Source: an uncultured Clostridia bacterium (lineage in GTDB: Bacteria; Bacillota; Clostridia; TANB77; CAG-508). From it: 45,514 nt of DNA. The number at the start of each line of letters is the position of its first letter. The stretch's first letter is position 1. The notes under the pieces were generated by a model, which worked only from the letters and a program-made list of their open reading frames with translations, ran no database searches and had not been told where the DNA came from. Where the stretch lies: the NCBI GenBank assembly GCA_944389225.1, contig CALXLP010000009.1:1-45514 (forward strand), written 5' to 3'. Of the stretch, positions 1 to 9,203 are shown in pieces. The translations under genes were made by a program, and so were the position numbers.

Positions 1-829
1 CTCTATTTAATTGTGGATTTTCTGGTCTTACTCTTCTTTTCATATCTTCTCTTTTATTTTGTACACTCATTGGTCTGTTGGCTGGTCTACTTGATGAAGC
101 TCTTGTATTTCTTGGTCTTGGTGTTGTCATTGATGTTGAACCATAATAATATGATTGCTCATATTTTTTAACAGATACTGGTATTTTATTTAATACAATT
201 CCCGCAATCTTTCCTCCAACATTTTGAATATTGGTAACAATTTTTTGTAAATCATCCTTTTTGGTTTGTTTATGTGCTGTTACAATGACTGTTGAATCCA
301 CAATTCTTGAAAGAATAATGGAATCTGTTACCAATTCACAAGGTGTACCATCAATAATAACTAAATCACATATTTCTTTTAATCTATCTAATAGACTTAC
401 CATTTTTGTTGAAATTAATAATTCTGAAGGGTTTGGTGGAATATTTCCTGCTGGTATAATATATAAATTTGGTACTTGTGTATCTTGGATATAATCTGCT
501 AAATCATCTGATATTTCTTCTCCTGTATTACTATCAAATCCTGATAAATAATTAGAAAGTCCTGGTCTTGGAGAAACTTCAAAAATCGTATATTGTCTTC
601 CCTTTCTCATATCTGCATCAACTAATACAACTTTTTTCCCTGCTTGTGCAAATGTAACAGCTAAATTGGCTGTTACCCAGCTCTTACCTTCCCCAGGTAA
701 TGTAGAAGTCACCAATAAAGTTTTTAATTTATTATTTGTATTCATAAATTGAATATTGGTTCTTAATGTTCTAAAAACTTCTGAAACAGGAGATTTCGGA
801 TCTCTATGTGCAATTAATTCTTTTTTCAC
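1..829 (-). CDS. CpsD/YveL-type tyrosine-protein kinase, partial (C-terminus beyond window)
   Basis: This is a bacterial tyrosine (BY) kinase that works with the Wzz-like partner encoded just upstream to control polysaccharide polymerisation and export. It starts at GTG 829, preceded by AAGGAGGT, and shares one base with the preceding stop (TAGTG). Visible motifs are Walker A LPGEGKSW (the usual S/T-T is S-W here), Walker A' VVLVDADMRKGRQ and Walker B LVIIDGTP. A tyrosine cluster, KKYEQSYYYG, lies near residue 235. After the cluster the protein continues for at least 40 residues of an Arg/Pro/Asn-rich basic tail and is still open at base 1. Typical family members are about 225-235 residues, so the tail is unusual. 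The family call is secure; the function of the tail is unknown. Confidence 0.9.
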   Translation of the reverse strand, partial: MKKELIAHRDPKSPVSEVFRTLRTNIQFMNTNNKLKTLLVTSTLPGEGKSWVTANLAVTFAQAGKKVVLVDADMRKGRQYTIFEVSPRPGLSNYLSGFDSNTGEEISDDLADYIQDTQVPNLYIIPAGNIPPNPSELLISTKMVSLLDRLKEICDLVIIDGTPCELVTDSIILSRIVDSTVIVTAHKQTKKDDLQKIVTNIQNVGGKIAGIVLNKIPVSVKKYEQSYYYGSTSMTTPRPRNTRASSSRPANRPMSVQNKREDMKRRVRPENPQLNR

Positions 830-1557
830 TATCTTCTACCTCCTTTTCTTTTCTTTAGTTTTTCCATATCCATGTCATACATTGGAATAGATGCCAATAC
901 TGGTATTTTTATACTCTTTTCTATATCTTCTTGTGTTTTAACAGTTGTATCTAACATATTAGCAATTAATACATACATAACGGCAACAACTGCTCCAATA
1001 AATGCAAATATAACAATATCTTTTGCATGATTTACATTAGATGGTTGTGTTTCTGGAGTTGCCTCATCGACAATATGTACATTGTTGATATTATATATTT
1101 CTCCTGCTATCTTTTCTTCAAATACTTTTGCAATTTCATTTGCAATTCTTGCTGCATATTCTGGATTTTCATTAGAAACTGTTATTTCTATTAATTCAGT
1201 ATCTTCTACTGATGTAACATTAACATTTTTCCTTAAATCATCTTCATTTACTTTAATTCCAAGATTTGATATAACTTGTCCTAATATATTTTTACTTTTT
1301 ACCAATTCACTATATGTAGCCACTAATTTTGAGTTAATTGTCAAGTCTGTTGTTGTTATTGTTTCTGAAACTTGATTTTCATCTGCACTACTAGATGTTC
1401 CTGCTAATACTAAAGTAGTTGATGAACTATACATTGGTGTTACAAATCCTACTGTATATATGATACCTATTACCATAAATATTAATATGATTAATATAAT
1501 TTGTGCTTTTTTATGCCAGAATATTTCAAATAATTCTTTTAAGTCTATTTCTTCCAT
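829..1557 (-). CDS. Wzz/CpsC/YveK-type chain-length determinant, kinase activator
   Basis: This is a 242-residue membrane protein that sets polysaccharide chain length and activates the adjacent tyrosine kinase. An N-terminal Wzz domain (IDLKELFEIFWHKK) leads into a first membrane helix at about residues 18-40. An extracellular domain follows, then the family's proline-containing segment (ATPETQPSN, about 165-173) and a second helix at about 182-204. The short cytoplasmic tail ends KKRKGGRR and is the part that contacts CpsD in characterised pairs. The ATG follows a GGAGG site. The gene lies after the polysaccharide biosynthesis genes but has its own promoter, so chain-length control may be partly uncoupled from precursor synthesis. 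Confidence 0.9.
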   Translation of the reverse strand: MEEIDLKELFEIFWHKKAQIILIILIFMVIGIIYTVGFVTPMYSSSTTLVLAGTSSSADENQVSETITTTDLTINSKLVATYSELVKSKNILGQVISNLGIKVNEDDLRKNVNVTSVEDTELIEITVSNENPEYAARIANEIAKVFEEKIAGEIYNINNVHIVDEATPETQPSNVNHAKDIVIFAFIGAVVAVMYVLIANMLDTTVKTQEDIEKSIKIPVLASIPMYDMDMEKLKKRKGGRR

Positions 1558-1606
1558 ATTTCCTCCTTTTATTTTTCATTTTTTATCTTTTGATTTACAC
1601 CTTATT

Positions 1607-1635
1607 AGTATACATTTTTATGCATTTTTTTGCAA
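1607..1635 (-). promoter_or_regulatory. Sigma-A-type promoter for the wzz-cpsD pair
   Basis: On the minus strand TTGCAA (1630-1635) and TATACT (1607-1612) are separated by exactly 17 bases. The site is about 50 bases upstream of the Wzz-like start. The rest of the 190-base gap (1558-1746) after the SDR gene shows no gene and no strong terminator. Confidence 0.65.
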
Positions 1636-1746
1636 TATTTTAGAGAAAAAAAGATAATCGACCTTAAATTCATTTTCTCGAAGATGCTATATTAATATCT
1701 TTTTAGTTGTTTTTTAATTTATGACTTTTTATGTCATTCTTATTTC

Positions 1747-2625
1747 TCAACTACCTTTTAACCCTAATGATCTACCTCCATCTACAATTAAATTCTGTCC
1801 AATAATATATTCTGATTCATCTCTACAAAAGAATTCAACAGCATTTGCTATATCATCAGTTTTTCCTCTTCTCTTTATATAACTTTTATTATCATTTGGT
1901 AAATCTTCTATACCTTTGTCCCACAATATTTGATTAGTCACACCTGGTGATACACAATTTACACATATTCCATATTCTGCAAGTTCCATTGCTAATGATT
2001 TAGTAAATCCTATTACGCCCGCTTTCGATGCACAATATTCTGAAAATCCAGATAATCCACCTACTCCAACAGTTGAACCAATGTTTATAATTCTTCCATT
2101 TTTATTCTTTATCATATACTTTGAGGCCTCTTTACAACATAAAATTGTGCCTCGTAGATTAATATTTAAAACACTATCAATTACTTCTATGTCTTGATTT
2201 ACTATTTTATTATTTCTACTTCTTGCACTTCCACCTGCATTATTTACTAAGATATCTATATGACCATATTCATTATATATTTTTTCAAAACTCTCTTTTA
2301 TATTATTATAGTCCGTTACATCTAGATTTATTGCTTTTGCAATTCCTTTGTTACTTCTTATTTGATTAATTACTGACTCTAAGTTATCCTTATTCCTGCC
2401 ACAAACAATTACAATTGCCCCTTCCATCGCTAGCTTGAAACAAATCGCGCTACCTATTGCACCAGAGCCACCAGTAACAATAGCAATATTCCCTTTTAGT
2501 TTTCCTTCATCATCTTTATAGATTTTATACTTACATTCTGTGTTTCTTATTTTATTCTTTATTACATTCAATTCTCTATTTTTTAATTTATTTTTAATAC
2601 TTTTAGGAATTAATTTTTTAATCAT
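1747..2625 (-). CDS. Short-chain dehydrogenase/reductase (SDR)
   Basis: This is a 292-residue NAD(P)-dependent oxidoreductase of the classical SDR (FabG-like) type. It has the cofactor motif TGGSGAIG (51-58), the structural NNAG (128-131) and catalytic residues S184, Y197 and K201 in the SEYCASK context. A basic extension of about 44 residues precedes the Rossmann fold, which is longer than usual. The start follows AAGGAG, and only nine bases separate it from the MenD-like gene before it. It is the last gene of the polysaccharide operon. I infer that it reduces the carbonyl product of the neighbouring thiamine-diphosphate enzyme, probably on a sugar or sugar substituent; the substrate is unknown. 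Confidence 0.85.
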   Translation of the reverse strand: MIKKLIPKSIKNKLKNRELNVIKNKIRNTECKYKIYKDDEGKLKGNIAIVTGGSGAIGSAICFKLAMEGAIVIVCGRNKDNLESVINQIRSNKGIAKAINLDVTDYNNIKESFEKIYNEYGHIDILVNNAGGSARSRNNKIVNQDIEVIDSVLNINLRGTILCCKEASKYMIKNKNGRIINIGSTVGVGGLSGFSEYCASKAGVIGFTKSLAMELAEYGICVNCVSPGVTNQILWDKGIEDLPNDNKSYIKRRGKTDDIANAVEFFCRDESEYIIGQNLIVDGGRSLGLKGS

Positions 2626-2634
2626 TTTTTCTCC

Positions 2635-4362
2635 TTATCTTCCAATTGCTTTCTTTATTACATTCTTTATTCCTTTTTTCAATTTATCTGCATCTGACAA
2701 ATTAAAATCAAAAAATTCATGTTGCAATCTAGCATCCTCTTCTTTTTTAGTAAATACTTCTAAAATTATAGGTTTATCTGAATTTGGTTTCAAAAATTCT
2801 TTTAAGTTTTCATCAAACTCTTCCTTATTAGCAGAACTTAAATATTTAAATCCTCTTGACTCTACCCATCCTTTTGCAGTTGCATCATGCTCTGCTGCGA
2901 CATTTTCATTAAGTGTTGGATATTTTTCCAATCCTTGATTAAAATGAAATAATGCCGCACCACTATTATTATTCAACATAATTCTTACATTATTTCCAAC
3001 ATATCTATTCCATAATGCATTCATATCATAGAAAAATGTTAAATCTCCTATTATTAAAAAGTTTAGTTTATCACTTGTTGCTGCTTGTCCTATGAAAGTT
3101 GACATACATCCATCTATTCCATTAACCCCCCTATTACAATATACTTTAATGCTATCATCTAAATCAAAGTATTGCGCTATCCTAATTGTAGTACTATTGG
3201 CTAAGTTTAATTCTGAATTCTTTGGTAAATTGCTCATCAATTGTTGTACAGTATATAAATTAGAATATTCAAATTTTAGAATATTAAATTCTTTAGTTTT
3301 GTTATTCCATAATTCATAATAACTTTTTGATTTATCAATATCATATTTAGACATATTTTCTAAAAATTCTTCTACTGTCATTTCGAAAATTGTTGTTAAA
3401 TTTTTATAATAATCTTGAACCATTCCCTCCTCTGTAACAAGCCAACTTTCAAACTGATTTTTAAATCTCTTTAATGAAAACTTTCCATTCCAAGCAACAT
3501 TCCCTCCTACTGTGATAACAATATCTGGTACAAGTTCATTAAAAGTTCCTGATGTGTTTGTCGATAATGCTGCCCTTGAAGTTTCTATACTTCCTTTACA
3601 ATGTATATTTGATAATTTATCAACAGAAATCACACAATTATAATTATAAAATATTTTTTCTAAATTATCTATTTTTTCTTCTGTTATATTACTATCTTGT
3701 CCATATAAAATTAATATTTTTTTATTTTTTAAATATTCAAATTTTTTTCTAATATTAGCTTCTGAAGTTTTATAATCTATTCTCTCAATTAAATTTACCT
3801 TTGGTAATTCATTTGTTGTAAAATCCTTATTAATAGCTAGCATACCTTCTTCTATTGGAACATTTATATGTACTGGTCCTTTTCCATGATGGTCCATTTC
3901 TAAAAAAGCTTCATTAATTATTCTTTGACAATACCACTCATCTTTTTCATCTTTTACCATCGGTAAAGAATTCGTATATCTTGTATTTGTTTTAAACAAA
4001 TTTACTTGGTCTATCATCTGATCTTCTAGTTGTGCTAAATAATATGGATTCTTATCACCTGTAATTACTATTAATGGTAATTTTCTTCTAAATGCTTCCG
4101 TAACACCTGTCATATAGTTTGTCGTCGCCGTTCCTGATGTACAGCATATTGCAACTGGTTCATTTATTTCTTGTATAAGTCCTGTTGCAAAAAAAGCTGC
4201 ACTTCTTTCATCTACTATGTTATATGTCTTAAAGAATCCATCTTCTTCAATTGACCTTACTATTGCATTATGACTATTTCCAGGGGAAATTACTATATTT
4301 TTTATATTTTTTTTCTTAAGCATTGCTACTAAAATTTGTACACTTTTTAAATTTGAATACAT
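2635..4362 (-). CDS. MenD-like thiamine-diphosphate enzyme in a polysaccharide locus
   Basis: This 575-residue protein has a full ThDP-enzyme architecture closest to MenD. It has an N-terminal domain with the conserved glutamate (DERSAAFFA, E52), a MenD-like segment NRGVNGIDG (410-418), and the ThDP/Mg motif from GD (439-440) to NNNSG (464-468). MenD proteins carry SPGSRS near the N-terminus, whose arginine contacts substrate. Here the same place reads SPGNSH (26-31), so the arginine is missing. No other menaquinone genes lie nearby, while glycosyltransferases and an SDR do. I infer a decarboxylase or C-C bond-forming enzyme that modifies a sugar, comparable in principle to the ThDP enzyme YerE of branched-sugar pathways. 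It is not a safe menD call. Confidence 0.8.
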   Translation of the reverse strand: MYSNLKSVQILVAMLKKKNIKNIVISPGNSHNAIVRSIEEDGFFKTYNIVDERSAAFFATGLIQEINEPVAICCTSGTATTNYMTGVTEAFRRKLPLIVITGDKNPYYLAQLEDQMIDQVNLFKTNTRYTNSLPMVKDEKDEWYCQRIINEAFLEMDHHGKGPVHINVPIEEGMLAINKDFTTNELPKVNLIERIDYKTSEANIRKKFEYLKNKKILILYGQDSNITEEKIDNLEKIFYNYNCVISVDKLSNIHCKGSIETSRAALSTNTSGTFNELVPDIVITVGGNVAWNGKFSLKRFKNQFESWLVTEEGMVQDYYKNLTTIFEMTVEEFLENMSKYDIDKSKSYYELWNNKTKEFNILKFEYSNLYTVQQLMSNLPKNSELNLANSTTIRIAQYFDLDDSIKVYCNRGVNGIDGCMSTFIGQAATSDKLNFLIIGDLTFFYDMNALWNRYVGNNVRIMLNNNSGAALFHFNQGLEKYPTLNENVAAEHDATAKGWVESRGFKYLSSANKEEFDENLKEFLKPNSDKPIILEVFTKKEEDARLQHEFFDFNLSDADKLKKGIKNVIKKAIGR

Positions 4363-4364
4363 TT

Positions 4365-5918
4365 TTATACTTCCTTTCTTCTTATTAACTTATTTAATAT
4401 AAAATTTTTTAATATTTCTTTTAATTCTTTAAATTCTTTCGTTCTAAATACAAATATAAAAAATATTATATATGTTATCATCATTATTGCAATTCCTTTT
4501 ATAACAAATCCTAAAATTCCATCTATTAATATTTTAGATATAATAAACTTGCAAATGAAAAAGACAATAACTAATATTATTAAATAATACAAGTATGTTA
4601 AATAAAATCTTTTACTCGATGTGTTGAACTTATATTTATGTAATAAATATGGATCATACATAGTTGTAATAAAAAGTCTGGTTAACCCTGTTGATATTAA
4701 TACTCCGAAAATGCCCACATATTGTACTAATATAACAGATAAAATTATGTTGCTTATAGATGAAATCAATGGTATAAATCTTCCTTTTTTAAACAATCCC
4801 ATAGTATTTCTAAAAGTGTAATTTACAAATCTCATCCCATCAACATACATATTAAATCCTAGAGCTAAACATATACTTAAATCCAATATGTATTTACTGC
4901 CCAACCACATTGAAATAAAATCATTAATAAGCAAAATAACCGCTATTGATACAAATCCATATATTAGAAATGACAATAATAAAATTTGATAAAATATGGA
5001 TTCTTTCTTTTTTTTGTCATCACTTGTATTTAGATTCCCAACACTAGCTGTAAATCCATTAAAAAATGATGAAAGAAATGCTGTAATAGCGGTAGTAATA
5101 GTTGTATAATTAGATAATAATCCAACTTCACTTACACCAACAAAAGTAGAAATAACTATATTATCTGTTCCATTAGATAGTATATATCCTATTTTATATA
5201 AAATCAGAGATTTTACATCCGCAAAAATTTTCTTTTCTTCATTTTTAGATATTTTTTTATATTCTTTTTCTTTTATAAAAGGATACATTTTATCAGCTTT
5301 TTTAGATGCAATAAAATTATCTAAAAAAGTAGCAGAGATTTGTATTAATAAATATAAAATATAATTTTTTGTTACTAGTAATATTACTGTTTGAACAATA
5401 TTTTGAATTAATACCGCAACAAAATTTATTATTGTTGTAATATATTCTTTTTGATATCCTATTATAATTGATTTTTTGTACGTAAAAAAATATGAAATTG
5501 TTGAATTAGCCAAAAATAATACATATATAAAATAAATATTTTCTTTTATATCTGGAACATCATTTATCATATATTTTAAAAATGGTATTATTAATATTCC
5601 TATTGTTAATATTACTATACCTATTAATATATATGCTTTCTGATAAAATTTCATATATGTTTTTATTTTTTCTGTATTATTGTCTGCTATTGGCTTATAT
5701 AACTTAAATATAATAGCATTTCCAATTCCCAACTCAGCAAACGACAGCATTGTTAATATATTAGTAAATAAACCATTAACACCTAAATATTCTGTGCTTA
5801 ACACCCTAATAAATACCGTTCTACATATAAACTGTAATACAAATATTAATACTTTTGATAATAAAGCTACTGTTGAATTAATTGTAGTACTTTTAATTCT
5901 TGATATTTTTCCTTCCAT
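4365..5918 (-). CDS. Wzx-type polysaccharide flippase (MATE/MVF superfamily)
   Basis: This is a polytopic membrane protein of about 517 residues, with roughly 12-14 hydrophobic helices. It is expected to flip undecaprenyl-linked repeat units across the membrane. The N-terminus has the family pattern: TTINSTVALLSKVLIFVLQF, then RTVFIRVLSTEYLGVNGLF and an ELGIGNAI segment. A start 21 bases further upstream is possible, but only the ATG at 5918 has a well-placed AAAGGA. The C-terminus ends in basic residues (IRRKEV), and the stop overlaps the ribosome-binding site of the next gene. Together with the Wzy-like gene it marks this as a Wzx/Wzy-dependent locus. Confidence 0.88.
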   Translation of the reverse strand: MEGKISRIKSTTINSTVALLSKVLIFVLQFICRTVFIRVLSTEYLGVNGLFTNILTMLSFAELGIGNAIIFKLYKPIADNNTEKIKTYMKFYQKAYILIGIVILTIGILIIPFLKYMINDVPDIKENIYFIYVLFLANSTISYFFTYKKSIIIGYQKEYITTIINFVAVLIQNIVQTVILLVTKNYILYLLIQISATFLDNFIASKKADKMYPFIKEKEYKKISKNEEKKIFADVKSLILYKIGYILSNGTDNIVISTFVGVSEVGLLSNYTTITTAITAFLSSFFNGFTASVGNLNTSDDKKKKESIFYQILLLSFLIYGFVSIAVILLINDFISMWLGSKYILDLSICLALGFNMYVDGMRFVNYTFRNTMGLFKKGRFIPLISSISNIILSVILVQYVGIFGVLISTGLTRLFITTMYDPYLLHKYKFNTSSKRFYLTYLYYLIILVIVFFICKFIISKILIDGILGFVIKGIAIMMITYIIFFIFVFRTKEFKELKEILKNFILNKLIRRKEV

Positions 5919-5941
5919 TAAATGTAATCCTTTCCACATAT

Positions 5942-7000
5942 TTATAAACGCATCGCTTCTTTTATAAATACTTCAGCTTTTCTTCTTTCTTCTTCTAATA
6001 TTTTATAAGCTTCTTTATAATCTATTTTTAATTGGCTTTGTGTAATTTTATTTTTATACCATCTATTTTCTAATTTAAATTTTCTCAATAAAGTATCTAA
6101 TCTTGAATTCATTTTAGCCTTTGTATCTTCTCTATCAAATACAATAAGAGGTATATCATATAAAATAGCAAATATTGAAGAATGAAACGAATCTGTACAT
6201 ATTAAAAAAGCATTTTTTTCCAAATATAAAAACTCACTTGGACCTGTTTCATAAAACGGACTACTTTTGTCTAAAATATTTATCACTTCGCAATTATTTT
6301 CTTTTGCTACTCTTTCTATTTCTTGTTTTCTTTGTTCAGATAATTCGCCTAAAAAATAATTTAATATGTATTTATCAGTTTTTAATTGTTTTGGTTTTTT
6401 AGCAACTTTATCCCATTCCTCTGCTGTTAATAGCATAGTAGGATCAACTAGGACTTGTACATCTTTTCTTCCTGTTAGTTCTTCTATTATTTCTTTTCCC
6501 CTATCCTCTCTAACTGATAAGTACTTTATTCCTAAAAGACGTTCTTTATAATATTCTTTCATGTTTTCTGGTAATTCACTTATCCCAAAACTTGCACTAA
6601 ATGAAATTCGTTTTTCTGGTAGTGTAAATATTAAAAAATCTATATCTGACATTCTATTAAAGTTAGGATTCCAAACTTGGTCACTACCTGTTATAAAATA
6701 ATCATATTTTTTATTAATGTTTTTATCTATATGTAATTTATCAATTCCAAAATTAGCAAATTTAATATTTCTATTAAATTCTAGAAACCTAATTAGTCTT
6801 TTGTGTTTTTTTAAATTTAAAATTCTTACCAACACAGTCTTTAAGTTATTAATATGATATTTCATCCCATAATTGTTAATTTCATTTGATATAGTTTCCG
6901 CCTTGATTCCTTGTTTTTTTAATATTTCTTGAATAGCATAATTTTGTAATCTATTCCCATAATTTCCATTATCATTTATAGTGCATATTCCTACTTTCAT
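5942..7000 (-). CDS. Polysaccharide pyruvyltransferase-family protein (first copy)
   Basis: This 352-residue protein belongs to the CsaB/WcaK-like pyruvyltransferase family, which transfers pyruvate from PEP to sugars as a ketal. Supporting motifs are the N-terminal CTINDNGNYGNRLQNYA, the highly conserved GSDQVWNPN (about 108-116), SFSASFG, and SFHSSIFAILYDIPLI toward the C-terminus. The SFHG motif of relatives reads SFHS here. It overlaps the FrhB-like gene before it by ATGA, so the two are probably translationally coupled. A second family member sits at 9235-10332. The substrate cannot be read from sequence. Confidence 0.88.
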   Translation of the reverse strand: MKVGICTINDNGNYGNRLQNYAIQEILKKQGIKAETISNEINNYGMKYHINNLKTVLVRILNLKKHKRLIRFLEFNRNIKFANFGIDKLHIDKNINKKYDYFITGSDQVWNPNFNRMSDIDFLIFTLPEKRISFSASFGISELPENMKEYYKERLLGIKYLSVREDRGKEIIEELTGRKDVQVLVDPTMLLTAEEWDKVAKKPKQLKTDKYILNYFLGELSEQRKQEIERVAKENNCEVINILDKSSPFYETGPSEFLYLEKNAFLICTDSFHSSIFAILYDIPLIVFDREDTKAKMNSRLDTLLRKFKLENRWYKNKITQSQLKIDYKEAYKILEEERRKAEVFIKEAMRL

Positions 7001-8139
7001 TTTTTACCAACCTTCACTTTGTTTATTAATTTTTGTGGTATGGCGCATATATATTTCTTATAATAATATATTGATAAATATGCTATACCAACCTTTTCAT
7101 ATCTTTTCCAAAATTTTTCATAATTTTTTGATTTTATGATTTTACCTATTCTATTATATTTGAGACTTTCACCTTGATTAGTTTCTATAACTTGAAAATT
7201 ATCTTTAATATTATTAAATATTTCTTTACCTTTATTAGTATTAATAATTACTAAAGATACTCCCTTTTTGTCATCAAAACTCTTTGTAATATGTTCAATT
7301 CCCCAAAAATCTCCTAATGTAATATCTCCAATTCTATTAATAGTTGAATATGGACAATCAAAACAAGAATGCCTAATTAATATTTCATTTAAAAAAGAAT
7401 ATCCATATACATCCTTGTATAATTTTTGTAAATATCTTTGTCCATTTTTGAATTCTATTTCCATACTTTGGACAAATCCTTTTATTTTCTTGCTTCTAAA
7501 TGAAACAGAAGTAATTTCAGATTTAAATTTTTTAGATTGCATTTTTAAATATTCTCTAAATACTTTTGGGCTAGACACCCCATGACAAATTATATCACAT
7601 GTTACTAAATTTTCTTCTTCTTTTCCTAAATATTTTTTTACTGCTGCAATTTGACATGGAGTACCAGAAAATAATACCTGCTTATTTTTTTTTAAATCGC
7701 TTTCTATATTTTTGTATACATCTTGTATATCACTTTGTACATATTTTGAACCTCTCATTTTATTTTTATCAAATTCATTTTCCGCTCTGATATGTTTGAC
7801 TTTAAAATCTTTTGTAAAAATTGCTCCATAAACTACGCCATTATTTTGTAAAAAGTAATCTGCAATTTCGTTAAACACTCCTCCTGAAGAACTTATACTT
7901 CTTATTTCTTCATTTTTATTTTTTACAGCATAAAATTTTTGATTTTGTATTTTGGACTTCTTAAGCTTATTTAGAATTGGACAAACCTTTTCACATAGTC
8001 CACAAGAAATACACTTATTTTTATCTATATCAGGATAAGAATAGCCTTGTTTATTTTCTTTCATCACTATTGCATTTTTAGGACATTTATTTAAACAAGC
8101 AGCACACCCACAACATTCTTTCAATGTTTCTATTTTCAT
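6997..8139 (-). CDS. Ferredoxin-like / FrhB-domain protein of polysaccharide loci
   Basis: This 380-residue protein has two N-terminal 4Fe-4S motifs: C9 or C10, C12, C15, C19-P and C43, C46, C49, C53-P. A domain related to the beta subunit of coenzyme F420 hydrogenase/dehydrogenase follows (SSSGGVFNEIAD, FSGTPCQIAAVK, CDIICHGVSSPKVF, GDFWGIEH). Such proteins often sit beside pyruvyltransferase-family genes in polysaccharide clusters, as here on both sides. The gene overlaps its neighbours by ATGA at both ends. A literal F420 or hydrogenase role is unlikely in this setting. A flavin/Fe-S redox step on a polysaccharide precursor is possible but unproven. Confidence 0.85.
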   Translation of the reverse strand: MKIETLKECCGCAACLNKCPKNAIVMKENKQGYSYPDIDKNKCISCGLCEKVCPILNKLKKSKIQNQKFYAVKNKNEEIRSISSSGGVFNEIADYFLQNNGVVYGAIFTKDFKVKHIRAENEFDKNKMRGSKYVQSDIQDVYKNIESDLKKNKQVLFSGTPCQIAAVKKYLGKEEENLVTCDIICHGVSSPKVFREYLKMQSKKFKSEITSVSFRSKKIKGFVQSMEIEFKNGQRYLQKLYKDVYGYSFLNEILIRHSCFDCPYSTINRIGDITLGDFWGIEHITKSFDDKKGVSLVIINTNKGKEIFNNIKDNFQVIETNQGESLKYNRIGKIIKSKNYEKFWKRYEKVGIAYLSIYYYKKYICAIPQKLINKVKVGKK

Positions 8140-9194
8140 TTTGCTCTCCTTATACTTTTTAGATTCATTAATTTCATTTTTATCATCATATAACAGTACA
8201 ACAAATTAATTTTTTCAGATTTCATTATTTTTTCTTCTATTGCATACTTTTTCTTTCCCTTAAAAAAAATATATACAAAATTAATATTTTCTGAATCCAA
8301 TAATTTATTTAAAAACTCTTTCTTTTCAGGGCGAGAAAGTTTGCAATTTTTACTAAAAATTGTATATAAATTATTATACATTAAATACCCTTCGTATTTT
8401 TGCATATCATCTTTACATTTATCATATAAATTATATTTTTCATATAATTTTTTCCATTCCAAATATATTAATTTTCTTCTGTCAATTATATCTGTTCTAA
8501 ATTTAGATACTAAGCTATTGTTATCTCTTCTATAATAATTATAATAGCTTTTATTGATTACTTGGATTGAATTAACATTTTCAAAAAAATTACAATTAAA
8601 TATAAAGTCCTCTCCCAAATTTATTTTATTATTAAATATAATATTATTAGTTATAATTATATCTTTTCTATACAGTTTGTTCCAAATAACATTTAGGCCC
8701 CATATTTTTCCTTTACTCACACATATTTCTTTTAGGAATTTTGCTATGCCATCAAACTTCTCATATAAAACAGATTTATCAGCTTCTTCTATTATGATGT
8801 TTTTTTCTTTTTCATAAATATTTTTAATACCAGAAATAACAACATCAGCTTTTACTTTTTTTAATATGTCTGCAAAATCTGAATACATAGATTCTTCAAT
8901 TGTGTCGTCTGAATCCATAAAATGTATATAATTTCCCTTTGCTATTTCTATTCCAGCATTCCTAGCAACACTAACACCTTGATTTATATGCATTTCAATT
9001 ACTTTAATAATATTACATTTCTTTTCGTATTGTCTGCATATTTCTATTGTATTATCTTTAGAACCATCATCAACAATAATAATTTCAATAGGTAAAAACT
9101 TTTGATTTAATACACTTTCTATACATTCTCCTATATAATCTTGAGAATTATATGTAGGGATAATAGTTGATATTTCTAATTTATGACAATCCAT
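8136..9194 (-). CDS. Family 2 glycosyltransferase
   Basis: This is a 352-residue GT-A-fold glycosyltransferase. The N-terminus shows STIIPTYNSQDYIGECIESVL, VDDGSKDNT and the metal-binding FMDSDD, all typical of GT2. A lysine-rich C-terminal half with no membrane span follows. It would add a sugar to the lipid-linked repeat unit on the cytoplasmic side. It is the only inverting GT2 in the locus; the others look like GT4. Its translation start is odd: GAGAGGAGAT is about 30 bases from the ATG, with a short hairpin in between (separate entry). The donor sugar is unknown. Confidence 0.88.
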   Translation of the reverse strand: MDCHKLEISTIIPTYNSQDYIGECIESVLNQKFLPIEIIIVDDGSKDNTIEICRQYEKKCNIIKVIEMHINQGVSVARNAGIEIAKGNYIHFMDSDDTIEESMYSDFADILKKVKADVVISGIKNIYEKEKNIIIEEADKSVLYEKFDGIAKFLKEICVSKGKIWGLNVIWNKLYRKDIIITNNIIFNNKINLGEDFIFNCNFFENVNSIQVINKSYYNYYRRDNNSLVSKFRTDIIDRRKLIYLEWKKLYEKYNLYDKCKDDMQKYEGYLMYNNLYTIFSKNCKLSRPEKKEFLNKLLDSENINFVYIFFKGKKKYAIEEKIMKSEKINLLYCYMMIKMKLMNLKSIRRAK

Positions 9195-9203
9195 TTCTAT
9201 TTT

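Noticed and set aside
2635-4362. menD for menaquinone biosynthesis
   Set aside because: The substrate-binding arginine motif is changed and the neighbours are polysaccharide genes, so the specific gene name is not supported.
6997-8139. Coenzyme F420 hydrogenase beta subunit in the literal sense
   Set aside because: There are no other hydrogenase or F420 genes. The FrhB-like domain with ferredoxin motifs is a known companion of polysaccharide genes.
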